Shown in pieces: positions 6,117 through 11,690 of a stretch of 11,690 bases of DNA. The DNA is taken from NCBI GenBank assembly GCA_013695005.1, contig JACDBJ010000372.1, positions 1 to 11,690 of the forward strand. The letters run 5' to 3'. Position 1 is the stretch's first letter; each line of letters begins with the position of its first letter. The stretch comes from Pseudonocardiales bacterium. Lineage in GTDB: Bacteria; Actinomycetota; Actinomycetes; Mycobacteriales; Pseudonocardiaceae. Below the pieces are notes generated by a model. It was given only the letters and a program-made list of their open reading frames with translations, was not told where the DNA came from and searched no databases. The translations under genes were made by a program, and so were the position numbers.

Positions 6117-7076
6117 ATGCTTCGTGACGTTGTTGCCGTGGCCGCACACGGCGTGTCACCGTTCGAGCTGGGCGTCGTCTGCGAGGTCTTCGGCATCGAC
6201 CGCACCGACAGCGGATTGCCCGGCTACGACTTCGCGGTGGCGGCCGCCGAGCCCGCGCCGCTGCGCACCCCGTCCGGTTTCAGCATTGCCACCCCGTACG
6301 GGTTGGACCGGGCCGCCACCGCGGACCTCGTCGTGATTCCGGCCTGGCGCGACCCGGACGAGGCGCCGCCGCCGGAGCTGCTCGACACGGTCCGGGCCGC
6401 ATACGCGCGCGGCGCACGGGTGATGAGCGTATGCAGCGGCGCATTCGTGTTGGCGGCCGCGGGCCTGCTGGACGGGCGGCGGGCGGCGACCCACTGGCGC
6501 GACGCGGCCGCCCTCGCCGAGCGCTACCCGCTTGTCGAGGTGGACGCCAACGTGCTCTACGTCGACGACGACCCGATCCTGACCAGCGCCGGCAGCGCGG
6601 CAGGCATCGACCTGTGCCTGCACATCGTCCGCAAGGAGCATGGCGCGAGCGTGGCCAACGCTGTGGCCCGGCGGATGGTCGTGCCGCCGCACCGCGACGG
6701 CGGCCAGGCGCAGTACATCGACAACCCGATGCCTGCTACGACCTGCGACGACCTCGCCGACGTCCTGGAGTGGATGGCCGCGCACCTGGAGCAGCCGCTG
6801 CCGGTCGCGGAGCTCGCCGAACGCGCCCACATGTCCGCACGGACGTTCGCCCGCCGCTTCCGGGCCACCACGGGCACCACGCCGCACGCCTGGCTGCTGC
6901 GCCAGCGGGTGCTGCTGGCCCAGCACCTGCTGGAGTCCAACGGATACTCCGTGGAGGAGGTCGCCCAGCACAGCGGGTTCGGCACCGCCGCCATGCTCCG
7001 CCACCACTTCACCCGGGAACGGGGCACGTCGCCGAGGTCCTACGCTCGCGCCTTCCGAGGCAGGGGGGACGAATGA
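6117..7076 (+). CDS. GlxA-family transcriptional regulator (DJ-1/PfpI domain plus AraC HTH)
   Basis: A 319-residue two-domain regulator. Residues 1-175 form a DJ-1/PfpI-like amidotransferase fold with the nucleophile-elbow Cys106 in SVCSGAF and the following AAAGLLDGRRAATHW segment typical of this group. Residues 210-315 are an AraC DNA-binding domain with two helix-turn-helix units (ELAERAHMSARTFARRFR at 232-249; VEEVAQHSGFGTAAMLRHHF at 279-298). The DJ-1 domain usually senses a small molecule and is not expected to be catalytic. ATG 6117 was preferred over ATG 6105 because the first strand begins at once (MLRDVVAVAAHG) and ATG 6105 overlaps the TATGGT box. It is divergent from the small membrane gene and convergent with the F420-dependent dehydrogenase gene. 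Targets are not evident. Confidence 0.93.
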   Translation: MLRDVVAVAAHGVSPFELGVVCEVFGIDRTDSGLPGYDFAVAAAEPAPLRTPSGFSIATPYGLDRAATADLVVIPAWRDPDEAPPPELLDTVRAAYARGARVMSVCSGAFVLAAAGLLDGRRAATHWRDAAALAERYPLVEVDANVLYVDDDPILTSAGSAAGIDLCLHIVRKEHGASVANAVARRMVVPPHRDGGQAQYIDNPMPATTCDDLADVLEWMAAHLEQPLPVAELAERAHMSARTFARRFRATTGTTPHAWLLRQRVLLAQHLLESNGYSVEEVAQHSGFGTAAMLRHHFTRERGTSPRSYARAFRGRGDE

Positions 7077-7080
7077 GCCA

Positions 7081-7094
7081 AGCCGTTCACGGCT
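7081..7094. terminator. Short hairpin between convergent genes
   Basis: AGCCG (7081-7085) and CGGCT (7090-7094) form a 5-bp stem with a TTCA loop in the 16-base gap between the two convergent genes. It is symmetric and could weakly stop transcription from both sides. It lacks T tracts. Confidence 0.3.
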
Positions 7095-8097
7095 AGCCCA
7101 GCTCGCGGAGCTTGGGGACCACCCGGTCGCTGAACGCGGTGAGAAACCGCGTCTGGTCGTGCCCCGGGGCGTGGAACACCAGGTGGGTGAACCCGACGTC
7201 GACGTAGGGGCGTACCTGCTCGACGACCTCGTCGGGGTCGGCCGAGACGATCCACCGGCTGGCGATCTGCTCGATCGGCAGCTTGTCGGCGGCCCGCTCC
7301 ATCTCCAGCGGATCCTCCAAGCCCGCCTTCTGCCCCGCGGACAGCGACAGCGGCGCCCAGAAGCGGGTGTTCTCCAGCGCCCTGGCCGGGTGCGGGTCGT
7401 AGGACAGCTTGATCTCGATCATGCGGTCGATCGCGGAACGGTCCCTGCCGGACGCGGCGAGCCCCTCGTCCACGGCGGGCATCAGCTTGGACTCGTAGAG
7501 CTCCATGCCCTTGCCGCTGGTGCAGATGAAGCCGTCGCCGGCCCGGCCGGCGTACTTGGCCACCACCGGGCCGCCGGCGGCGACGTAGATCGGCACGGGG
7601 TGCAGCGGGCGGTCGTAGACGGTGGCGTTCACCGTGCGGTTGTACTCGCCGGTGAAGCTCACCCGCTCCTCGCGCCAGAGCGACCGGATCAGCTCGACAG
7701 CCTCGCGCAGCCGGGCGAACCGCTCCTTGAACTCCGGCCATTCGATGCCGGTCGCCGGGATCTCGTTCAGCGCCTCGCCGGTACCGACCCCGAGCATGAC
7801 GCGGTCCGGATACAGGCAGGCCATGGTGGCGAAAGCGTGAGCGATGACCGACGGCTGGTAGCGGAACGTGGGCGTGAGCACGCTCGTGCCCAACAGGACG
7901 CGAGACGTCCGTTCGCCGACTGCGCTCATCCACGCCAGCGAGAACGGCGCATGGCCGCCGGTGTGCCGCCAGGGCTGGAAGTGATCGCTGACCACCACGC
8001 TGTCCAGCCCGTGCTGTTCGGCCTGCACTGCGAACTCTACGAGCTTGCGTGGGCCGAACTGCTCAGCCGAGGCCTTGTAGCCGATCCGCACGGTCAC
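7093..8097 (-). CDS. fgd: F420-dependent glucose-6-phosphate dehydrogenase
   Basis: A 334-residue luciferase-like (LLM) flavin/deazaflavin oxidoreductase. It oxidises glucose-6-phosphate to 6-phosphogluconolactone while reducing cofactor F420 to F420H2, the main supply of F420H2 in mycobacteria. From memory of M. tuberculosis Fgd1 (336 residues) the two align almost end to end, sharing YKASAEQF, VSDHFQPWRH, GTSVLTPTFRY, GVGTGEALNE, KYAGRAGDGFICTSGKG, NTRFWAPLSL, LPIEQIA and HLVFHAPGHDQ. The functional residues are all kept: D38, H39, W43 and E108 at the active site, and K196, K257 and R281 at the phosphate site. GTG 8097 is the best start; GTG 8091 is possible. No Shine-Dalgarno is visible. 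A broken lipoprotein gene ends 18 bases upstream on the same strand. Confidence 0.93.
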   Translation of the reverse strand: MTVRIGYKASAEQFGPRKLVEFAVQAEQHGLDSVVVSDHFQPWRHTGGHAPFSLAWMSAVGERTSRVLLGTSVLTPTFRYQPSVIAHAFATMACLYPDRVMLGVGTGEALNEIPATGIEWPEFKERFARLREAVELIRSLWREERVSFTGEYNRTVNATVYDRPLHPVPIYVAAGGPVVAKYAGRAGDGFICTSGKGMELYESKLMPAVDEGLAASGRDRSAIDRMIEIKLSYDPHPARALENTRFWAPLSLSAGQKAGLEDPLEMERAADKLPIEQIASRWIVSADPDEVVEQVRPYVDVGFTHLVFHAPGHDQTRFLTAFSDRVVPKLRELG

Positions 8098-8115
8098 CGG
8101 GCCATGCTGCCAGCA

Positions 8116-8438
8116 TCAGGCCGCGAGAGCACTCATCGGACGCTGATGGATCACCGGTCGGGCTGCCGGGTCGAGCCGGCGCAGCAGGGCGATCACGGTC
8201 TCGCGACCTACGACGACGCACCCGGCGCTGACGATCCCGGCGTCGACGTGCAGGATCAGTTGCGCGCTGTCTGCTGGTGGCGCCGGCACCTTTGGGCCGG
8301 CCACCTGCTCGCCAGGCGCGGGAGGCTGTGCGGAACCTGCGCACGACGCGATCACCGCGGCGCTCAACACGCGACCACTGCCAGGAAGAAGATCCGCCGC
8401 CGGCGGCGACCCGGCCGGTGTCCCACCACCGTTCTCAC
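8116..8438 (-). pseudogene. Lipoprotein gene frameshifted in its signal peptide
   Basis: In one frame, GTG 8438 (or GTG 8429/8426) starts a typical signal peptide, with a run of Arg followed by IFFLAVVA, and then hits TGA 8366-8364. In the overlapping frame from GTG 8370 the sequence continues LSAAVIASC, a good lipobox, then a Pro/Ala-rich linker and about 60 residues (SAQLILHVDAGIVSAGCVVV, RETVIALLRRLDP) to TGA 8118-8116. Together they make one lipoprotein precursor with a single-base indel around 8364-8385; each part alone lacks something a lipoprotein needs. The mature domain is not recognised and may be shortened. If the indel is a sequencing error, this is an intact gene upstream of fgd. 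Confidence 0.5.
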
Positions 8439-8522
8439 CTTCGAATGCCGTGATACCGCCGGGCGGCGTGGCGGCAGTGTGGCAGCTCTCCGCTCCCTAC
8501 CGATCACTGGCCCGGCCACCGT

Positions 8523-8536
8523 GTCGCGGCCGCGAC
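8523..8536. repeat. 14-bp perfect palindrome GTCGCGGCCGCGAC
   Basis: A perfect 14-bp palindrome in the gap upstream of the TipA-like promoter, about 35 bases before the inverted repeats there. It could be an operator half of a regulator in this region, or chance in GC-rich DNA. It is too symmetric to be a terminator. Confidence 0.35.
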
Positions 8537-8570
8537 CCAGCCGTTACCCAACCGAGATGTATCCGTCGCT

Positions 8571-8605
8571 GAGGTTGACGTTGACGCCACGTCAACCTCT
8601 AGCGT
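8571..8605 (+). promoter_or_regulatory. MerR-type promoter and operator of the TipA-like gene
   Basis: TTGACG (8575-8580) and TAGCGT (8600-8605) are separated by 19 bases, the lengthened spacer that MerR-family activators twist to activate transcription. Two overlapping inverted repeats share the right arm: GAGGTTGACGT (8571-8581) / ACGTCAACCTC (8589-8599), perfect over 11 bp with a 7-base loop, and GTTGACG (8580-8586) / CGTCAAC (8590-8596) with a 3-base loop. A start site near 8612 would leave a short leader with GGAGG (8621-8625) before GTG 8635. The regulator encoded downstream is the obvious ligand-bound activator. Confidence 0.82.
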
Positions 8606-8634
8606 GGATCCCGGAGACACGGAGGTGGGTCACG

Positions 8635-9378
8635 GTGGCCTGGTCGACGGCGCAGGTCGCGCAGATGTCGACGGTGACGTCGCGGACGCTGCGGCACTAC
8701 GACGAGATCGGGCTGCTCGTCCCGGCATGGGTCGGCGGCAACGGCTACCGGTACTACGAGTCAGAGCAGCTGCGGCGCCTGCAGCAGATCCTGGTGCTGC
8801 GGGAGCTCGGCCTGAGCCTGGACACGATCGCCCGCGTGCTGGACGGCCAGACCGACGAGCTGGCTGCACTGCGCCAGCACCACGGGCAGCTGATGGCCGA
8901 GGCCGAGCGGCTCGGCCGGCTCGCCGACACCGTCTCCCGCACGATTCGACACTTGGAAGGAGGTGAAGACATGCCAGCGGAAGAGATGTTCGACGGTTTC
9001 GAGCACAACCCGTACGAGGAGGAGGCCAAGCAGCGCTACGGCGCCGAGGTGGTCGAGGAGTCCTCGCGGCGCATGAAGGGGCTCAGCCGCGAGCGCGTCC
9101 AGCAGATCCAGCAGGACTACTCGACGGCGCTGGAGAGCCTCGCTGAGCTGCTGCGCGCCGGTACGCCGGTCGAGGACCAGCGCGTTCAGGACGCCATCGA
9201 CGGCCACTACCGATGGGTCAGCAACTTCTGGACCCCGAACCGGGAGGCCTACATCGGACTGGGCAACCTCTACGTCGACGACACTCGGTTCACCGAGAAC
9301 ATCGACAAGACACAGCCGGGGCTCGCGGCCTACCTGCGAGACGCGATGGCGGTCTACGCACAGGCCCGGCTCGACTAG
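8635..9378 (+). CDS. TipAL-like MerR-family regulator with TipAS ligand-binding domain
   Basis: A 247-residue regulator, close to the length of Streptomyces TipAL. Residues 1-75 are the MerR winged helix-turn-helix (VAQMSTVTSRTLRHYDEIGL at 8-27, then the wing with GNGYRYY). Residues 76-110 form the coiled coil used for dimerisation. Residues 117-245 match the TipAS antibiotic-binding domain (FEHNPYEEEAKQRYG at 122-136; DGHYRWVSNFWTPNREAYIG at 189-208; YVDDTRFTENID). GTG 8635 follows GGAGG (8621-8625) by nine bases. The protein has no cysteine, unlike TipAL, whose Cys forms a covalent bond with thiopeptide antibiotics, so any ligand must bind non-covalently. It probably activates its own promoter and perhaps the two genes downstream. 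The large open frame running in from upstream is GC-rich shadow. Confidence 0.93.
   Translation: MAWSTAQVAQMSTVTSRTLRHYDEIGLLVPAWVGGNGYRYYESEQLRRLQQILVLRELGLSLDTIARVLDGQTDELAALRQHHGQLMAEAERLGRLADTVSRTIRHLEGGEDMPAEEMFDGFEHNPYEEEAKQRYGAEVVEESSRRMKGLSRERVQQIQQDYSTALESLAELLRAGTPVEDQRVQDAIDGHYRWVSNFWTPNREAYIGLGNLYVDDTRFTENIDKTQPGLAAYLRDAMAVYAQARLD
8956..8973 (+). promoter_or_regulatory. Strong internal ribosome binding site inside the TipA-like gene
   Basis: GAAGGAGGTGA (8956-8966) matches the anti-Shine-Dalgarno end of 16S rRNA almost perfectly and lies four bases before an in-frame ATG (8971). It is the best ribosome site in the window and lies exactly at the junction between the coiled coil and the TipAS domain. 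Confidence 0.75.
8971..9378 (+). CDS. Predicted second product: free TipAS-like ligand-binding domain
   Basis: Translation from the internal ATG 8971 gives the C-terminal 135 residues of the TipA-like protein, exactly the ligand-binding domain without the DNA-binding part (MPAEEMFDGFEHNPYEEEAK...). In Streptomyces lividans, tipA is known to make TipAL and, by internal initiation, a more abundant TipAS that sequesters the drug. The internal Shine-Dalgarno predicts the same dual output here. This is an alternative product of the same gene, not an extra gene. Confidence 0.65.
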   Translation: MPAEEMFDGFEHNPYEEEAKQRYGAEVVEESSRRMKGLSRERVQQIQQDYSTALESLAELLRAGTPVEDQRVQDAIDGHYRWVSNFWTPNREAYIGLGNLYVDDTRFTENIDKTQPGLAAYLRDAMAVYAQARLD

Positions 9379-9392
9379 ATGGGCACGGCTCG

Positions 9393-9407
9393 TACGGTCT
9401 GGGCGTG
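9393..9407 (+). promoter_or_regulatory. Candidate leaderless promoter of the serine hydrolase
   Basis: TACGGT (9393-9398) lies six bases before GTG 9405, with no Shine-Dalgarno sequence in the 26-base gap after the TipA-like gene. This fits a leaderless start, so the hydrolase may be made both from its own promoter and by read-through from the TipA-like promoter. Confidence 0.4.
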
Positions 9408-10232
9408 CACAACGTGCGGGTCGCCCTGTCCTGGCCCGCCGACCATGTGGCAGCCGCCGTGGTCGGCGCGGCCGGGGACACGCTCGGTGCGGTGGGCGAT
9501 CAGGACCGGCGCTTCCGGCTCGCCTCGGTTACCAAGCTGCTCACCGCGTACGCCGTGCACATCGCCGTCGAGGAGGGCGCGCTGGAGTGGGACGAGCCGG
9601 CGGGGCCGCCCGGCTCCACGGTCCGGCACCTCGTCGCCCACGCATCCGGCCTGGACTTCGACTCGCCGGAGACGATCGCGGAACCGGGCGCCCGGCGGAT
9701 CTACTCCAACGCCGGGTTCGAGGTGCTCGCCGACGCCGTCGCCGCCGCCACCGACATTCCGTTTGTGGACTACCTGACCGAGGCGGTGCTCCAGCCGCTG
9801 GGCATGTCGGAGACCTCGTTGGACGGCTCGCCGGCTGCCGGGGCGACCGCGAGCTGCGCGGACCTGGCTCGCTTCGCCGCCGAGCTGCAGGCGCCGCGGT
9901 TGCTCTCGCCGAGCGGCCTTGCTGCGGCCACGACGGTCGCCTTCCCCGGTTTGGACGGGCTGCTGCCTGGCTTCGGCGGCCAGAAGCCGAACGACTGGGG
10001 TCTCGGCTTCGAGCTGCGGGACGAGAAGAGCCCACACTGGACGGGCCGGTTCAACTCGGCTGCGACGTTCGGCCACTTCGGGCAGTCCGGGACGTTTTTG
10101 TGGGTGGATCCGGAGGCCGGAGTTGCGTGTGTGGCGCTGACCGACCGCGACTTCGGCCCGTGGGCCAAGCAGGTCTGGCCGGCGTGGTCGGACGGAGTGC
10201 TCGCCGAGTTCCGTGGCAGGCTGCCCGGATGA
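9405..10232 (+). CDS. Serine hydrolase of the class C beta-lactamase / CubicO family
   Basis: A 275-residue, cytoplasmic serine hydrolase (no signal peptide) of the penicillin-binding-protein-like beta-lactamase fold. The motifs are present: S41-V-T-K44 (SxxK nucleophile and base), Y100-S-N102 (YxN) and H224-F-G within GHFGQSGT (HxG in place of KTG). Family members include esterases, peptidases and beta-lactam hydrolases, so the substrate is open. The protein is short for the family, with a minimal N-terminus. GTG 9405 was chosen because the next strand (VRVALSW) starts at once; GTG 9414 is possible. It follows the TipA-like gene by 26 bases and its stop overlaps the SDR start (ATGA), so hydrolase and SDR are translationally coupled and probably act in one pathway. 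Confidence 0.88.
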   Translation: MHNVRVALSWPADHVAAAVVGAAGDTLGAVGDQDRRFRLASVTKLLTAYAVHIAVEEGALEWDEPAGPPGSTVRHLVAHASGLDFDSPETIAEPGARRIYSNAGFEVLADAVAAATDIPFVDYLTEAVLQPLGMSETSLDGSPAAGATASCADLARFAAELQAPRLLSPSGLAAATTVAFPGLDGLLPGFGGQKPNDWGLGFELRDEKSPHWTGRFNSAATFGHFGQSGTFLWVDPEAGVACVALTDRDFGPWAKQVWPAWSDGVLAEFRGRLPG

Positions 10233-10909
10233 GTCGGGCAGTCGTGATCACCGGAGCGGCCGGCGCGCTGGGCCAGGTCGTGGTGGCGGAGTTTGTCTCG
10301 TCCGGCTGGGAGGTCGTCGCGCTGGACCGGCCGGGTGAGCGGCTGGACGCGCTGGGTGCCGATCCGGCGGTGCACCCGATCGCCGCGGACCTGGCGCACC
10401 AAGACACGGTCGCCGTCGCGTTCGAGCAGGTCGACGCCGTCGCGGCGCCGGCTGCGCTGGTGTCCTTGGCCGGCGGCTTCAAGCCCGGCTCGCTCGCCGA
10501 GGTGGACGAGGCGACGGTGCGGAGCCTGTGGGACACCAACTTCGGCAGCGCGCTGTGGTGCGCTCAAGCCGCCGGACCTCGGCTGGCCGCCGCCGGCGGC
10601 GGTGCCATCGTCAACGTCGGCTCCCGCACGGCGCGGGAGGGCAAGGCGCCGGTCGCGCATGGCACCGCCAAGGCGGCTGTGCTGCGGCTGACGGAGATCC
10701 TCGCCCTGGAGCTGCGGCCGCAGAAGATCCGGGTCAACGCCGTGCTGCCCTCGGTGATCGACACCGCCGCCAACCGCACCTGGATGTCCGAGTCGGTGGT
10801 CGCCCGCGCCGTGCCGCCGTCCGCCATCGCGAAGGTGATCGCCTTCCTCTGCAGCGACGACGCCTGGCCGATCAGCGGCGCGAGCATCCCCGTCTACGGC
10901 GACAGCTAG
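10229..10909 (+). CDS. SDR-family oxidoreductase with His in place of catalytic Tyr
   Basis: A 226-residue Rossmann-fold protein. The cofactor motif TGAAGALG (8-15) is intact, D33 after the second strand suggests NAD(H) preference, D54 is present, the NNAG motif is replaced by SLAGG (79-83), N104 is kept, and S132 is in NVGSRTA. At the Tyr-xxx-Lys site the sequence is H144-G-T-A-K148, so Lys is kept but the usual Tyr proton donor is His (codon CAT 10658-10660, one base from TAT). Similar SDRs with an LAGGF motif and a PVYG C-terminus normally carry Tyr there. It may be impaired, use His as an acid, or not act as a redox enzyme. Its start overlaps the hydrolase stop (ATGA). Confidence 0.88.
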   Translation: MSRAVVITGAAGALGQVVVAEFVSSGWEVVALDRPGERLDALGADPAVHPIAADLAHQDTVAVAFEQVDAVAAPAALVSLAGGFKPGSLAEVDEATVRSLWDTNFGSALWCAQAAGPRLAAAGGGAIVNVGSRTAREGKAPVAHGTAKAAVLRLTEILALELRPQKIRVNAVLPSVIDTAANRTWMSESVVARAVPPSAIAKVIAFLCSDDAWPISGASIPVYGDS

Positions 10910-11036
10910 CACCTCTCAGCGCTGCCGCGGGCGCGCCGGCTCCGGGCTCGATCGCGTCGCAGGCGCACTCATGTATCAGATTCGGCGTACTCCACTCTGC
11001 TTCGTGTACGGCAACTACCGAAGGAGGAACAGTGCC

Positions 11037-11321
11037 ATGGCTGCAAACTACGATCGCGAGGTTCGACTCGAGGGCGATGAGCTGGAACAAGCCCGCGGCG
11101 CGGAGAACGATGTCGTGTCGGCTCTCAACACGATGGCTGGCTTGGTCGTCCATGCGGTGGAAGGTTCTTCCGACAAGGCCGTGGACCTCGACGCCGCGAA
11201 ATACACCTACGTAGCCGCCGCCGGCACGCTCGTAGTGCACGGCCCCGAGTACTGCTACGTCTACGACGGTGAGCACCAGGTCTGCCGCCCGTGTACAGCC
11301 GCAGAGGAAGTCATCAACTAG
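11037..11321 (+). CDS. Hypothetical protein, 94 residues
   Basis: ATG 11037 follows a strong Shine-Dalgarno AAGGAGGA (11021-11028) by eight bases, which supports a real gene and decides the start. The protein begins with an acidic, helix-like region (MAANYDREVRLEGDELEQAR), then LNTMAGLVVHAVEGSSDKAV, then a beta-like part (KYTYVAAAGTLVVHGPEYC). Cysteines lie at 73, 83 and 86 (CRPC, a CxxC pair). It has no signal peptide or membrane segment. I do not recognise the family. It stands alone 127 bases after the SDR, in a gap that otherwise shows no clear promoter, and its last eight bases overlap the convergent HNH remnant. Base composition becomes less GC-rich from here onward. Confidence 0.7.
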   Translation: MAANYDREVRLEGDELEQARGAENDVVSALNTMAGLVVHAVEGSSDKAVDLDAAKYTYVAAAGTLVVHGPEYCYVYDGEHQVCRPCTAAEEVIN

Positions 11322-11690
11322 TCCGGCCGACGGTCGCCAACTGTTGGCGTCGTGACGAAATCTCGCGGAATTGGCTGCGTGGTGGTCGGCGGCGTGGGAT
11401 TTGTTGGGTGTCTATCCATTTGGGTGGGATGAATTCGGGTTGGTCGTGGTGTATTCGGACAATCCAGCCGGGGTGGTGAAGGAGTCGGTGGTGGAATCGA
11501 CACAACATAACCACGTTGTCGATATCGGTTCGACCGCCGTGTTCCCATTCCAGAATATGGTGGGAATATGGTGCACTTCGCACCAGCCTGGTTCGCGTCC
11601 GCAGCCGGGGAACGCACAGCCACCGTCGCGGACCACGACCGCCCGACGCAGGTGCGCCGGCACGGTCCGCATCGCCCTGCCCACGTCCAG
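11314..11690 (-). pseudogene. DUF222/13E12-type HNH endonuclease, C-terminal part, frameshifted and cut by the window end
   Basis: Reading leftward from the window edge, the frame gives RTVPAHLRRAVVVRDGGCAF-type sequence, then PGCGREPGWCEVHHI, the start of the HNH nuclease domain found at the C-terminus of DUF222/13E12 repeat proteins. It then goes out of frame. The next frame continues exactly with HHILEWEHGGRTDIDNVVML, CRFHHRLLHH and a normal tail ending at TGA 11316-11314. The shift coincides with an 11-bp tandem duplication in the HHI region. All zinc and HNH residues (Cys, HH, N, HH) exist across the two frames, so the gene was recently intact. As read, it would lack a working nuclease domain. 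The N-terminal DUF222 part lies outside the window. Confidence 0.85.
11553..11574. repeat. 11-bp tandem duplication in the HNH gene
   Basis: GAATATGGTGG (11553-11563) is followed directly by GAATATGGTGC (11564-11574), identical at 10 of 11 positions. Removing one copy restores the HNH reading frame, so the duplication is the frameshifting event. Confidence 0.85.

Noticed and set aside
8098..8570. A second plus-strand gene between fgd and the TipA-like gene
   Set aside because: No plus-strand frame here shows a start signal or protein-like sequence; the only sensible coding content is the frameshifted lipoprotein on the minus strand.
6640..8634. A 912-residue open frame running from inside the GlxA-type gene to the TipA-like gene
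   Set aside because: Only the part from 8635 encodes a recognisable protein. Upstream it is the antisense of fgd and out-of-frame GC-rich sequence without stops.
9213..9404. N-terminal extension of the serine hydrolase frame
   Set aside because: It overlaps the TipA-like coding sequence in another frame and shows no signal peptide or domain.

Overview
The window is very GC-rich, gene-dense DNA with short intergenic gaps and frequent GTG starts. It encodes a convincing coenzyme F420-dependent glucose-6-phosphate dehydrogenase and part of a DUF222/13E12-type HNH endonuclease. This points to a high-GC actinomycete that makes F420 (mycobacteria, Pseudonocardiales, Geodermatophilales, Sporichthyales or relatives); the sequence alone does not fix the genus. 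No rRNA, tRNA, CRISPR array, insertion sequence or replication origin was seen.

Layout. Positions 1-1445 (+) hold the 3' end of a molybdenum-hydroxylase operon (PaoB-type FAD/[4Fe-4S] subunit) followed by a TetR regulator. Positions 1433-3098 are a divergent pair: an XRE/MmyB-type regulator (-) and a short-chain dehydrogenase (+). Positions 3161-3643 hold a small gene of unknown family broken by about three frameshifts. Positions 3649-4348 are a VapBC toxin-antitoxin operon with a clear palindromic operator. Positions 4395-4916 hold a small lipoprotein and a 35-residue membrane protein. Positions 4885-6032 (-) hold a PAP2 phosphatase, a DinB C-terminal fragment and another 35-residue membrane protein. 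Positions 6117-7076 (+) encode a GlxA-type DJ-1/AraC regulator, convergent with F420-dependent glucose-6-phosphate dehydrogenase (7093-8097, -). Behind the latter lies a lipoprotein gene frameshifted in its signal peptide. Positions 8571-10909 (+) form a TipA-like module: a MerR-type promoter with a 19-bp spacer, a TipAL-like regulator, a serine hydrolase of the class C beta-lactamase fold, and a translationally coupled SDR whose catalytic Tyr appears to be His. Positions 11037-11321 encode an unrecognised 94-residue protein. The window ends in an HNH endonuclease gene disrupted by an 11-bp tandem duplication.

How the parts work together. The best candidate for an under-described system is the TipA-like module at 8571-10909. 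Its regulator gene carries a near-perfect internal Shine-Dalgarno sequence before an in-frame ATG, so it probably makes both a full activator and a free drug-binding domain, as tipA of Streptomyces does. The two downstream enzyme genes could be its effectors, although the hydrolase also has a candidate promoter of its own. Several regulatory and enzyme genes here start 5-7 nt after a TANNNT box and lack a Shine-Dalgarno sequence, which suggests leaderless mRNAs. Broken genes (3173-3643, 5728-5928, 8116-8438, 11314-11690) lie between intact core genes, so this looks like a region of gene turnover, unless the indels are assembly errors.
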